Source: Methanomassiliicoccales archaeon PtaU1.Bin124 (GTDB lineage Archaea > Thermoplasmatota > Thermoplasmata > Methanomassiliicoccales > UBA472). Taken from it: a stretch of DNA of 40,087 bases. Under the pieces are notes generated by a model. The model ran no database searches. It saw nothing but the letters and a program-made list of their open reading frames with translations, and had not been told where the DNA came from. The stretch spans positions 1-40,087 of the forward strand of contig MVRC01000003.1 in NCBI GenBank assembly GCA_002067865.1, given 5' to 3'. The stretch's first letter is position 1. Every line of letters begins with the position of its first letter. The translations under genes were made by a program, and so were the position numbers. This document shows, piece by piece, positions 31,601-38,800 of the stretch.

Positions 31601-32162
31601 TAGCGACAAGATATTCATCGATGCCGAGATCGTGGCCAAGGAGTCGGTCAACATAACGTACGGGTCGGCCGTGTCGCAGACGAACACCAGCCATGTCTAC
31701 AACGTGATCGTCTCCAACACCGGCACAGTGAGCGACGTCTACAACATCACCGTCGACAACCTGGCGGAACTGAACGAGGCAGGATGGAACGTCACCATCC
31801 GCGCCGGCACCTCTGGCTCGTACTCCGAGTCCTTGGTGAACCAGACCGTCCGGGCGGGAAAGAACCTGACCGTGCAGATCTCGATGGTCGCCACCAGGTC
31901 CAACCCGAGCACCTCCGTAACGGTGAGGATGACCGCGGTGTCCACCACGAACGCCTCGTGCACATCGTCGGTATCGTTCGCTCCGCCGTTCGCGACTCTG
32001 GATGTGCCTGACAACGGGCTGTCCGCCAGCGGTTCGGGGATATCCCTGAAGTTGCCGGACATACCGGTCGAGACCTATCTGGCCCTAGGACTTGTGGGTA
32101 TCCTGGCCGTGCTTACTATCTTCTTCATGTTCAAGAAGGGGGTGTTAGGACGAAGAAAGTGA
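25653..32162 (+). CDS. aglB: AglB/STT3 oligosaccharyltransferase with giant extracellular repeat tail
   Basis: AglB transfers the lipid-linked glycan to asparagine in N-x-S/T sequons outside the membrane. The N-terminal part has about a dozen transmembrane helices. The acidic residue of the first DxD-like motif is near D71 (GGSDSYYH), the second motif DHD at 186-188 (SNADHDA), and the signature WWDYG at 597-601. AglB/STT3 proteins are usually about 600-1000 residues; this one has 2169. From about residue 930 to 2130 it carries a series of beta-sandwich repeats of the carboxypeptidase-regulatory/SdrD type (for example DSTGHYSILAPFGEVNVTF and DSNGKVSFTNLLPGNYTL). Two calcium-loop-like stretches (DADGDGTFD, DQDFDGAVD) and CARDB/NEW3-like modules with many sequons follow. 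A final transmembrane helix (LALGLVGILAVLTIFFMF) and FKKG..GRRK tail end it. Confidence 0.95.
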   Translation: MASKVSGSDTPTGKKDAGTSLAKRMKSSWLGKNWQTAFVLVMIILLAFFVRAYFAYGLSVDNGFLVSGGSDSYYHLQVINHVTSTGQHLVSDPMLNYPWGIRNARPPLYDWSVAVSGMTLDGLGFTIEDGIGYSLVYSTAFWGALTIIPVFLIGNAVFGRRAGLLAGFLIALMPGHIEKTVLSNADHDAMVLFFVAFSFYFFLRSLQTIKGSKWVGSWSKPREIKTGLAKYFKENQISQLYAALAGVCVGAVAMIWTGYVYILIIILVYYIVQLLIDRFRNADSFGIVGSMFTMWAVAFLVMLPVYYQMNYISTWYDMPVILFLIGIVGGLLFCVTRDYPWVIILPTIAAITIVALVAVFFLAPSIFNAVMSGQGYLVKSNLYSTISEAQAPAFSTLVMSFGALSFWLAIIGIGYAAIKIPKTISPYFTFVVVWGAVSVYMASAAARFLFNAAPAIAVLAGWILALIIGWVKYEDWFKALLPTFKTPKVFFRRLLSFKVVIVTVLLALLLLLPNVWTSLDAAIPYEEKTTYDKQIYEAMPSFLRPSDYDLKNGTYWYLGGFSYSLEDSSKYWPAAWAWFANRDANESNTDKPAFLSWWDYGFEAAEEGKHPTVADNFQNGYKMSGSFICAQNESWGISIIMLQILSKVNYDESKGLGDYSAVWQALDSNNISSAAVKEIIRNPGQYTSFVLAHPEIFGTYATDLDAENTAYAMIGYEMSKAGEESIVNAYHEVRQLTGYDIGYFAIDGRLFPFSAYTSNIFYAPVKLSDHRVNPSTSDPTDFYVIYAVDGSGNQYELDQIPSGTSISYYTIDYKDMFYNCLLYKAFMGFSPADLGLTEDGIPGISGSLANYDPMPAWNMTHFREVYRTAYYNPYGSSDLSNHSNAWTAISYEQALYYEEQIKAGKMNGTVDYSASSMVSGVVFIQYYDGALIEGYATNEQGQAMAGIWVTVKDEYGTPHGVTKTDSTGHYSILAPFGEVNVTFSYGNLTLLTQTGTLIDYVHYNITYAQAMRLDTAATTSKTVSASAEADPNWIINGTVVLKDGSIYGKVFIDADGDGTFDVGTDTLLENATVKYTDATTGITRTVTAYAGTYYITNVTPTSTAKLITTYNGHTVSTKNVTVEKGKNKTVAITVKPATITETLTYPSGIAAPGLKVDLLDKTNGQIITKTTDSNGKVSFTNLLPGNYTLSMNDTALTLGDKQYALTAGKTVTETNIVYDAMVVHGTVRVWGGPVPYARIGFSNVYGITWVVADGAGKYSANIGLLNYTVYTIAVMSGVEYVSLNSVTGGGSVALDIDVTAGVVMDGYVKYNNATVSGASVLIKAADGTSLSGVSNSAGKFRFVVPAGTYNVYAIKSNHVFWGQMTAGTGNITLTDGLTIDVNVWSDQDFDGAVDVTSEYMKSVTVILTTDGGKTVTTLTNSGGNVTLAVPKYTNCTMQFIAKGYDPVTLTFTNITANQTKVVQMIGSVRNITGNVAQLGGSSLSGIVINFVANSKGAVNATVTSDVNGNYFVQLRPGRYIINIAQNITLNDNSSQYQTVATNYVNVTAGQDPAVHNINIVIRYHVNGTIGPVAGNLRIGYPGPESYVKSGAVSYSTYLQAGNYCLYCTDSSGYAVLTWLNITAATTYNVNMAPANRIDIDARYTGVAILQVLNIQVYNSTTLAIVNLTSNVAGTVSIYLPAGAYNATVSFKTLDTIAGYSSKKYVVYSGLIGFKSDLLKKNVQLPMTLSLNNATVAGLPAGNYHFVALTSTAINADLAVSGSIALAPGNYSVYAIDGGNNVFFGLMTVLPNVINAPSVVLSPGNLVSGTVTLNGVGTAATVTIVKGAATYNVTASAGGAYSVYLPSGVYNLTASTNVPDLGVNVTYSATKMVVVSSAATVDLALTRDTTYGAKLEWDGVEQTVEQGQTAAYTVRVRNTGSVKDNYTLSCTATGWNITFSTSTIANLTYGANGYYDVTVYLTPGSTIMVDHTKLTLKVTSTGGASDKIFIDAEIVAKESVNITYGSAVSQTNTSHVYNVIVSNTGTVSDVYNITVDNLAELNEAGWNVTIRAGTSGSYSESLVNQTVRAGKNLTVQISMVATRSNPSTSVTVRMTAVSTTNASCTSSVSFAPPFATLDVPDNGLSASGSGISLKLPDIPVETYLALGLVGILAVLTIFFMFKKGVLGRRK

Positions 32163-32983
32163 TATCCCTGGTATTGGTCCTGGCAATGGTGGCAGTGGCC
32201 TTCGGGGCCATGCTCCAGCCGGTCAGCGCGGACGATTCCAGCTCGGTCTCTATCGAGGTGACCGGGCCGACCAAGCTCGGCATCGGCGTGAAGCAGATGT
32301 ACAAGTTCATCGTCAGCGGTGGACCGGCCGTGGACGGACCCAACGGCAACTACAGCTGGACCGCCTCGCTCAGCGGCAAGTACGCCGGCACGGCGAAGCT
32401 GTCCGCCTCCAGCGGAGGACCGTCGACCAATGGTACGTTCTTCATGAACGTGACGGCGCCATCGACCGCAGGCACGTTCTATGTGACCATCATCGGCAAG
32501 TCGGCCAACGCCACGACCAACAACACCCAGACGTACAAGCTGACCATAGATGCGGTCAACCCCATCGTGCTCAAGGCGACCATCGACAACGCCGCCAATG
32601 TGACGGTCAAGGCCGTCCCGGTCTCGTTCTACTTCGGCGAATCGACCTCCGGTGATCTGATCTACAACACCACCGTGGATGTGGCGGCACTGTCCAAGGC
32701 GACGGTATCGTACAACTGGACCACCTATTCCCTGTCCAATGGGAAGCATTTCATCACGGTGGCCATCGACCCGAACTCGACCTTCGTGACGCTGCTCGAC
32801 ACAGGTGCCAAGACCCAGACCCTGACCATCTATTACGGTGCATCAGGCTATGAGGGCCTCAACGCCTGGCTATGGGCGTTCGTGGTGGTCCTGGGCGTGC
32901 TGTTCTTCCTTATCTACCGTCAGCCCACCAAGTACAAGAAGAAGGGCGTGAAGGGAGCAGGGAAGACGCAGAAGAAGAAGTGA
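32159..32983 (+). CDS. Predicted signal-anchored surface protein partner of AglB
   Basis: The 274-residue protein begins with a hydrophobic signal segment (ISLVLVLAMVAVAFGAML, cleavage likely after PVSA near residue 24). It continues with an Ig-like beta-rich ectodomain of about 210 residues rich in N-x-S/T sequons (NYSW, NGTF, NVTA, NTT). One transmembrane helix near residues 235-255 (WLWAFVVVLGVLFFLIY) and a lysine-rich cytoplasmic tail (KKKGVKGAGKTQKKK) follow. The GTG start overlaps the aglB stop (GTGA), so translation is coupled and the two products likely act together at the cell surface. I do not recognise a named family. Confidence 0.8.
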   Translation: MISLVLVLAMVAVAFGAMLQPVSADDSSSVSIEVTGPTKLGIGVKQMYKFIVSGGPAVDGPNGNYSWTASLSGKYAGTAKLSASSGGPSTNGTFFMNVTAPSTAGTFYVTIIGKSANATTNNTQTYKLTIDAVNPIVLKATIDNAANVTVKAVPVSFYFGESTSGDLIYNTTVDVAALSKATVSYNWTTYSLSNGKHFITVAIDPNSTFVTLLDTGAKTQTLTIYYGASGYEGLNAWLWAFVVVLGVLFFLIYRQPTKYKKKGVKGAGKTQKKK

Positions 32984-33010
32984 AAACCACTTACCGAATT
33001 TTCATTTTTT
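32983..33010 (+). terminator. Putative terminator of the aglB operon
   Basis: AAAACCACTTA begins within the stop codon and is followed by TTTTCATTTTTT, a good oligo-T terminator. The 11-base word is identical to that after nusA (23681). Converging translin transcription ends just beyond. Confidence 0.55.
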
Positions 33011-33015
33011 ATCGA

Positions 33016-33645
33016 TCAGCCACGCTTCTCCAGATTGTGGTTCAGCTCTGAGATCTTGCCTTCCAGCCTGGCAGAGCTGACGGCCACCGACACGTCCCCT
33101 CTGGTCTTCTCCAGTACTGAGCGGGCGATGTCCTGCTTCCGCCTGATCGAGACGATGGCGTCGGGATAGTCGAACCTCATGATGACCAGGAACATCTCCT
33201 CCATCATGTCGAGATGCCCTTCCGCCGCGGCCACGTTCCCCTGCCGCAACGATTCCAACGCGAAGCGGCGCAGCTCCCCGATGGCATCGGCAAAGCCCAT
33301 GAGATATGCCTGACCGGGGACGTTCAGCTCTGCCGGCTCGGGCAGATCGTCCCCGCGCTGGATGGCCAGCACGATCGCCGCCTCGGCCAGTTCCTGCAAG
33401 GCATCCTGCACGATGCCCGAGGCCCAGATCTCCTGATGGTCTGCAAGCAGACCTTGAAGCCTCTCCGCTTCGTCCAATGCCTCGGCCATCTCCTTGTCGG
33501 TGCTGGCCTTCTTATGAGCGTTATGAACGACCGTGCCAGATAGACGGATGATGGCGCGGGAGGACTTGATCGCGATCTCCCTGACGGTATCCTTCTCGTC
33601 CAGAGCGGCCTGGATGTCGCTGGCTATGGCCTCAATGTTCCTCAT
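33016..33645 (-). CDS. Translin family protein
   Basis: This 209-residue, nearly all-helical protein matches the translin/TRAX family, which binds single-stranded nucleic acids and, in eukaryotes, forms the C3PO ribonuclease with TRAX. Conserved blocks are REIAIKSSRAIIRLSG, GQAYLMGFADAIGELRR, FDYPDAIVSIRRKQDIARSV and LEKTRGDVSVAV. The archaeal member probably assembles as an octameric shell; whether it retains RNase activity is unclear. Its start is one base beyond the purD stop, so it is in an operon with purD. Confidence 0.9.
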   Translation of the reverse strand: MRNIEAIASDIQAALDEKDTVREIAIKSSRAIIRLSGTVVHNAHKKASTDKEMAEALDEAERLQGLLADHQEIWASGIVQDALQELAEAAIVLAIQRGDDLPEPAELNVPGQAYLMGFADAIGELRRFALESLRQGNVAAAEGHLDMMEEMFLVIMRFDYPDAIVSIRRKQDIARSVLEKTRGDVSVAVSSARLEGKISELNHNLEKRG

Positions 33646-33646
33646 C

Positions 33647-34978
33647 TCAATCGCCCCTGACCTGTTTCATATGGTCCACCCGCCGCTGCACCAGTTCCTT
33701 CCTACCGATATCATGGCGTACAAACAGCGCCTCTCCCTTCACGTGCTTCAATGCGGCCTCGCACATGGTTTCTGCCGCATCGATGCTATCCCCCAACCCC
33801 ACCACGCCGACCGACCTGGAGGTTCCAGTGAATATCTTCCCTTCCTCCTCGTTCACGGCTGCGTAATAGCATGCCGCGCCCATCTCTGCGATGGCCTTCT
33901 CATCTACGGTTATGGGAAGACCGGCCTTCGATACCGTTCCATACCCTTCCGGCACGACATATTTGCAGACGGTGGCCTTCCTTTTGAAGCTGACCTTTGA
34001 CCGGGACACATTTCCGATGGCCACGCCCCAGGCGGCCTCGGTGAAGTTACCGTCGAACAGAGTGAGGACGTTCATGGCCTCCGGGTCTCCGAACCTGGCA
34101 TTGAACTCGATGACCTTGGGCCCATCCTTCGTGAGCATGAACTGGCCATAGATGATGCCCTGGTATGGATGACCGTCGGTGCGGAGCCCACCGACAACCC
34201 CCTTCAAGATCCTAGTGGCCTCCTCCTTGTCTCCTGACCTGACGAAGGGAAGCAGATGGTTCGCATCAGTATAGGAACCCATGCCACCGGTGTTCGGCCC
34301 CACATCCCCCTCATAAGCCCGCTTGTGGTCTTGCACCAGCGGCATCGTCACGATGTCCTTGCCATCGCAGAACACCTGCAAAGTGAACTCCTCACCCTCC
34401 GCCCTCTCCTCCAGCACGACACCGGCCCCCCCGATCTTGTGCTGGAATATCTCATCGATGTAAGCTTTGACATCGGCCTTGGTGATCAGGTGCTCTCCCT
34501 CCACCTTGACCCCTTTTCCACCGGTGAGCCCGACCGGTTTTACGGCCACCTGATAATCGATGTCATCGATGTGGTCCTTAGCCTCCTTGGCATCGTTGAA
34601 AGAAGCAAAACGAAGGTTGCCAGCTATCCGGTGCCGGTCCATCAGCTCCCTGGCGAAGCTCTTGGATGTTTCCAATCGCGCGGCCGCCTTGGACGGCCCG
34701 ACACATCCAATGCCCTTTCCCCGGAGCGCATCCGCCAGACCGACCTCCAGTGGGGATTCAGGCCCTATGACGGCCAGTTCGACGCCGGCCTTGACCGCGA
34801 AAGCGACCACCTTGTCCACATCGGTCTCGCTGACCTGAGCGAACTCGACCGCTGCCCTGGCTATGCCTGGGTTGCGGTTCTTCATGGCCGCGTATACCTT
34901 AGCCTCGGCGCGTTGCAGGGCGGCCACTATCGCATGCTCCCTGCCGCCGCCTCCCACGACTAGGACCTTTTCCTTCAT
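33647..34978 (-). CDS. purD: Phosphoribosylamine-glycine ligase (GARS)
   Basis: PurD joins glycine to phosphoribosylamine using ATP in purine synthesis. The ATP-grasp enzyme has 443 residues with VVGGGGREHA at the N-terminus and IGPESPLEVGLAD, KPVGLTGGKGVKV (ATP-binding loop) and VGPNTGGMGSY further on. FNARFGDPEAM near the C-terminal end of the grasp domain is also present. All family hallmarks are intact. A TATA-like TTTTAATATC lies about 25 bases before the ATG, so the purD-translin transcript may be leaderless. Confidence 0.96.
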   Translation of the reverse strand: MKEKVLVVGGGGREHAIVAALQRAEAKVYAAMKNRNPGIARAAVEFAQVSETDVDKVVAFAVKAGVELAVIGPESPLEVGLADALRGKGIGCVGPSKAAARLETSKSFARELMDRHRIAGNLRFASFNDAKEAKDHIDDIDYQVAVKPVGLTGGKGVKVEGEHLITKADVKAYIDEIFQHKIGGAGVVLEERAEGEEFTLQVFCDGKDIVTMPLVQDHKRAYEGDVGPNTGGMGSYTDANHLLPFVRSGDKEEATRILKGVVGGLRTDGHPYQGIIYGQFMLTKDGPKVIEFNARFGDPEAMNVLTLFDGNFTEAAWGVAIGNVSRSKVSFKRKATVCKYVVPEGYGTVSKAGLPITVDEKAIAEMGAACYYAAVNEEEGKIFTGTSRSVGVVGLGDSIDAAETMCEAALKHVKGEALFVRHDIGRKELVQRRVDHMKQVRGD

Positions 34979-35020
34979 CAGAACGAAAAAGCCTATCCGA
35001 TATTAAAACGGCATCGGACC

Positions 35021-35671
35021 TTATTTGACCCCTAACGATGCCAACAGCTCCTTCATGCCATCGCCATTCCGCACGCTGGTGAGGTGCAGCTTCTTGCCAG
35101 GCCTGAGCTTGCCATAGTCCCGCTTGATGCGCTCCACGTCCACGCCCATGTACTGGGCCAGGTCGATCTTGTTGAGGACGGCGATGTCTGCGTCGTTGAA
35201 TATCATCGGATGCTTGCGGACCATATCATCACCTTCCGTGACAGAGATGACGACCATACGGTGGTCCGTGCCCAGGGGGAAGTCCGCCGGACAGACAAGA
35301 TTTCCCACGTTCTCTATGAACAGATATCCCACACCGTCCAGGTCCATGTGGTCGAAGGCATGGTCAATCATATGAGAATCAAGATGGCATTCCTTGCCAG
35401 TGTTGATGTTGTATGCATCGATCCCCGCTTCGCGGAAACGATCGAAATCATCCTGACCAGTTACGTCACCAGCGATGACGGCGACCTTGATGCCCCGTTT
35501 CATGATCTCCTTAGCCAGGACTATGATCATGGCCGTCTTTCCGGAACCGATCGAACCCATGACGTCGACGGACCTGATCCCCATCGATCTTAGCTTCTCA
35601 GAATTGTGCTCGGCCAAATGCTTGTTCTCGGCCAGCACGTCCACTTCCATCGAGATGTTGGTCTGGTGCAC
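35021..35671 (-). CDS. hypB: Hydrogenase nickel incorporation GTPase HypB
   Basis: HypB is the SIMIBI-class GTPase that delivers nickel, with HypA, to [NiFe]-hydrogenases. It has 216 residues with the P-loop GSIGSGKT near 39-46, NTGKECHLD with metal-binding Cys and His, ENVGNLVCP with another metal-site cysteine, and the guanine-recognition motif NKID. The GTG at 35671 is 26-29 bases from an AT-rich box, suggesting a leaderless transcript; the ATG at 35650 is an alternative. No other hyp gene lies in the window, so hypA and the hydrogenases must be elsewhere. Confidence 0.95.
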   Translation of the reverse strand: MHQTNISMEVDVLAENKHLAEHNSEKLRSMGIRSVDVMGSIGSGKTAMIIVLAKEIMKRGIKVAVIAGDVTGQDDFDRFREAGIDAYNINTGKECHLDSHMIDHAFDHMDLDGVGYLFIENVGNLVCPADFPLGTDHRMVVISVTEGDDMVRKHPMIFNDADIAVLNKIDLAQYMGVDVERIKRDYGKLRPGKKLHLTSVRNGDGMKELLASLGVK

Positions 35672-35693
35672 GGCCTGTTAAAAGTAATGACGG

Positions 35694-35705
35694 ATTAATT
35701 ATTTT
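35694..35705 (-). promoter_or_regulatory. Putative TATA promoter of hypB
   Basis: AAAATAATTAAT on the minus strand is centred about 28 bases from the GTG at 35671, fitting a leaderless start. Confidence 0.45.
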
Positions 35706-35744
35706 GCTTAGGGCCCGTCAAAATTCCGGTTGTTTTTTCTTTCC

Positions 35745-35766
35745 AACGAACAAGGTGACGTTCGTT
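35745..35766. repeat. Inverted repeat between hypB and the beta-helix gene
   Basis: AACGAAC (35745-35751) is mirrored exactly by GTTCGTT (35760-35766) with an 8-base spacer. Both flanking genes point away from it, so it is not a terminator; its position about 45 bases upstream of the TATA box of the beta-helix gene suggests an operator or activator site. Confidence 0.4.
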
Positions 35767-35808
35767 AGAGAACGGCAAGAATCGGTGAAAGAGGGTAAAA
35801 AAGGTGCA

Positions 35809-35820
35809 ATATATTTAAAT
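35809..35820 (+). promoter_or_regulatory. TATA promoter of the beta-helix protein gene
   Basis: ATATATTTAAAT is a strong TATA box. Initiation near 35841 leaves a 30-base leader with GGTGA before the ATG at 35871. Confidence 0.6.
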
Positions 35821-35870
35821 GTCTGAAAAAAATATTCACCCCATATTATTTTACGAGATGGGGTGACGTA

Positions 35871-38800
35871 ATGGAAATTAGTGAGCGGGGAGAGAAATCG
35901 TACCTAATGCATGTAATATCGAAGAACAGGAAGTTGATCATGGGATCGCTGCTCCTGTGCTGCGCGTTTTTCTTGTTATTCAGCGCATCGAGCGCCAGCG
36001 CAGCAGGACCGACCTATGTCAACGGCGACATCACCGTCGACACGACCTGGAACGAGGCAGGTTCCCCATACATCGTCACGAATAATATCACTGTGGCGGA
36101 TGGTGTGACCCTGACCATCGGGGCCAATGTCACAGTGAAAGTGAACTATGACACCACTATAACGGTGAACGGTGCTCTCATCGCGAATGGCCAGCCCGAT
36201 CTAATGGTGGAATTCACCAAGAACGATACCGTGGCCCTCTGGAAGGGGATCGTGGCAAACTCCGCATCCAACCTCAACTTCAACTATGTGTACTTCAACA
36301 ACGCCACGTCAATAACGGCGAAGAACAATGTTCTCCTTGACAACTCACGCTTCATTCACATCTCCAATGGCGCCCTTATCTACACCGTTGTGAACCAGAG
36401 CGCCAGCCTGACCGTCACGAATTGTTACTTCCGTGATGCTGGATATTATGATCATGTGATATTGGCGCAGCTCACATTCACCTCAGAACTTGCCCAGACC
36501 GCATCATACGTGGTCCCGATCACGATAAATGGTAACACCTTTGCAGGGGGCCAAGCTAACCATACCGTCAATATCATATATTCTCTGAATGCCGTGGGCT
36601 CTTCAAAATTGGCACTGACCTCAGAATTGAGCCTTCAGGACAACACCATCACTCACTCCAAGAACGGCTTGCTGGTGAACAGGTACGTCTATGCATACGA
36701 CAACGCCACCGCATCGATGGTGGGGAGCGCAGAGTTGAAGAACAACGTGATGAGCGACGTGTTCTCCGGGCTCGAGGTGTTGAACTACATCTATGCTCTT
36801 GGCAAATATGCTCCAGTGGCCAGCTTCACCGGTGACCTCAACATTCTAAACAATGAGTTCGGTACGCTGATGGACGTGGATTGCTGGTTCTACACCGGCG
36901 TCTATGTCCAGGGGTCCGGATTCGCTAATTGCACCCAGAACGTCTACGCGACCGGCAACATCTTCAATACCAAGTCGGCTGGTTCCTGGCTGGTCTCGTT
37001 CCATGTGTACAAGTCCGTAAATGCATACGACAACGGCACTGGCAATATCATCGGTCTCACCGCAATAGAGCAGAACAACTTCGATGCGGTGACAACCGGT
37101 CTCGATTATCAGGAAGGCGTCGACCTGAATGGTAAATATTCCACCCACGGCACCATTTCTGGAGATGTCAGCTTCGTTGGCAACTCCGTAGACCTGGTCA
37201 GGGACACCCTGGTGAAGATCAGGGCAGGGTACGTATACGGCGCCTCTGTGACCGAAGGATTTGGAGAGGCCCTCATCAGCTCGGCCTTCACCCTCGAATC
37301 CAACGAGATAAACCAATGTTCGATAGAACTGGTCAACTTCCAGGCATACGTGGATGCGAGGGATAACTCGACGTTCAACATGAACGTCCCATTGTCCATC
37401 GCTGACATGAAGGCCAATGAGACGAACAAATTCCTGACCTTTGGCATCACGGTATCCTCTACCAAGGACGCCGAGGTCATCTATAACGGGCCTGTCACAT
37501 TGGAAGGAACGATGATGGATGACAACAGCGCTCAGTTCTTCGGCGCGACAGTGAAGGTCTATTCATATGACCGGTCCGTCACGACAGTGACCGCCCCGGT
37601 CATGATCTCTGCAAACCAGATCGAGCATGGCTATAACTTCGCAGGTCTGGATTATGAGATCTGGGCATATGACGATTCTATCCTCGGCTTCAACGGCCCG
37701 ATATCCTTTGTGGACAACACCGTGTTCGTAATGGCCGCGAACGGTATCGTAATGGACGGCATCTACACCTGGGCCGGAGACAACGCAGCACTGACCGCGA
37801 CGCTCGACATCACCATCACTGGGAACGATCTCCTGGTGAAGTCTGGTTATGTGGTCAACATGTGGAGGCAGTTCGAGGCCGATGGCGATGCCATCTCTAC
37901 GGTCAACGCCCTCCTGAACATCCAGGACAATGTCTTCAAGGACGAGGACGCGTCATATGTGATCTACATCGCAGACTATTGCGGCGGATACTATGCTCAG
38001 AAGAGCGCCGAGCTGACCGTTATCGGCAACGTCCAGATCATCGGCAACGAGATCACTTATGCCGATGGTAACGGCATCTACTACTTCTTTGAGCCTTATC
38101 CAGACATAGCAGATGTCGGCGCCGTCGTGGCCATGGACCTGTCCCAGGTGAACTGGTTCATCGAGAACAACATCATCACCACGAACGGGGGCGGCCAGAC
38201 CGCGATCGCATGGATAAGCAACCTGGTCAATATGGACCAGCAATTCCATGGGAACCTGGTCTTCACCGCTGGTGATGTGAGGATCACAGGAAATGAGATA
38301 GAGATGACCGGGGACGGTGTCACGGGCATCTACCTGCGTCCTGACATCAGATCGTGGGCCAGGGATGGCGCGACATCGACCATCACATTCGGCAGCTACT
38401 TGGTGCAGGACAACATCGTGAAGGTCACCGGCGATAACGGAAAGGGCATCGACATCAAGATCTACTACCTGGTCGCCCTGGCAGACCACTCCAATGTCAC
38501 CATTAAGACAGGAACGATATCTGCAACCGGCAATGCGGTCATCATGACCGGCGACGGCAATGTAGGTATCAATCTGAACCCGGCGCTCGGCAACACTTAT
38601 GACATCGCCGCTGGCGATCATGACTACCCGGTCATTGCATATGTTGAGGTCGCGGGCGGGGTCAACATCGCCTCCAACATCATCGGCATCGATGGTGAAG
38701 GGGCTACTGGAATCTACATGAACCAGACGGCCGTCTATGCCCAGTCCGGGAACTTCCTGGCAAATGCCACCATTAAGGTCGACTTCAACATCTTGGCCAA

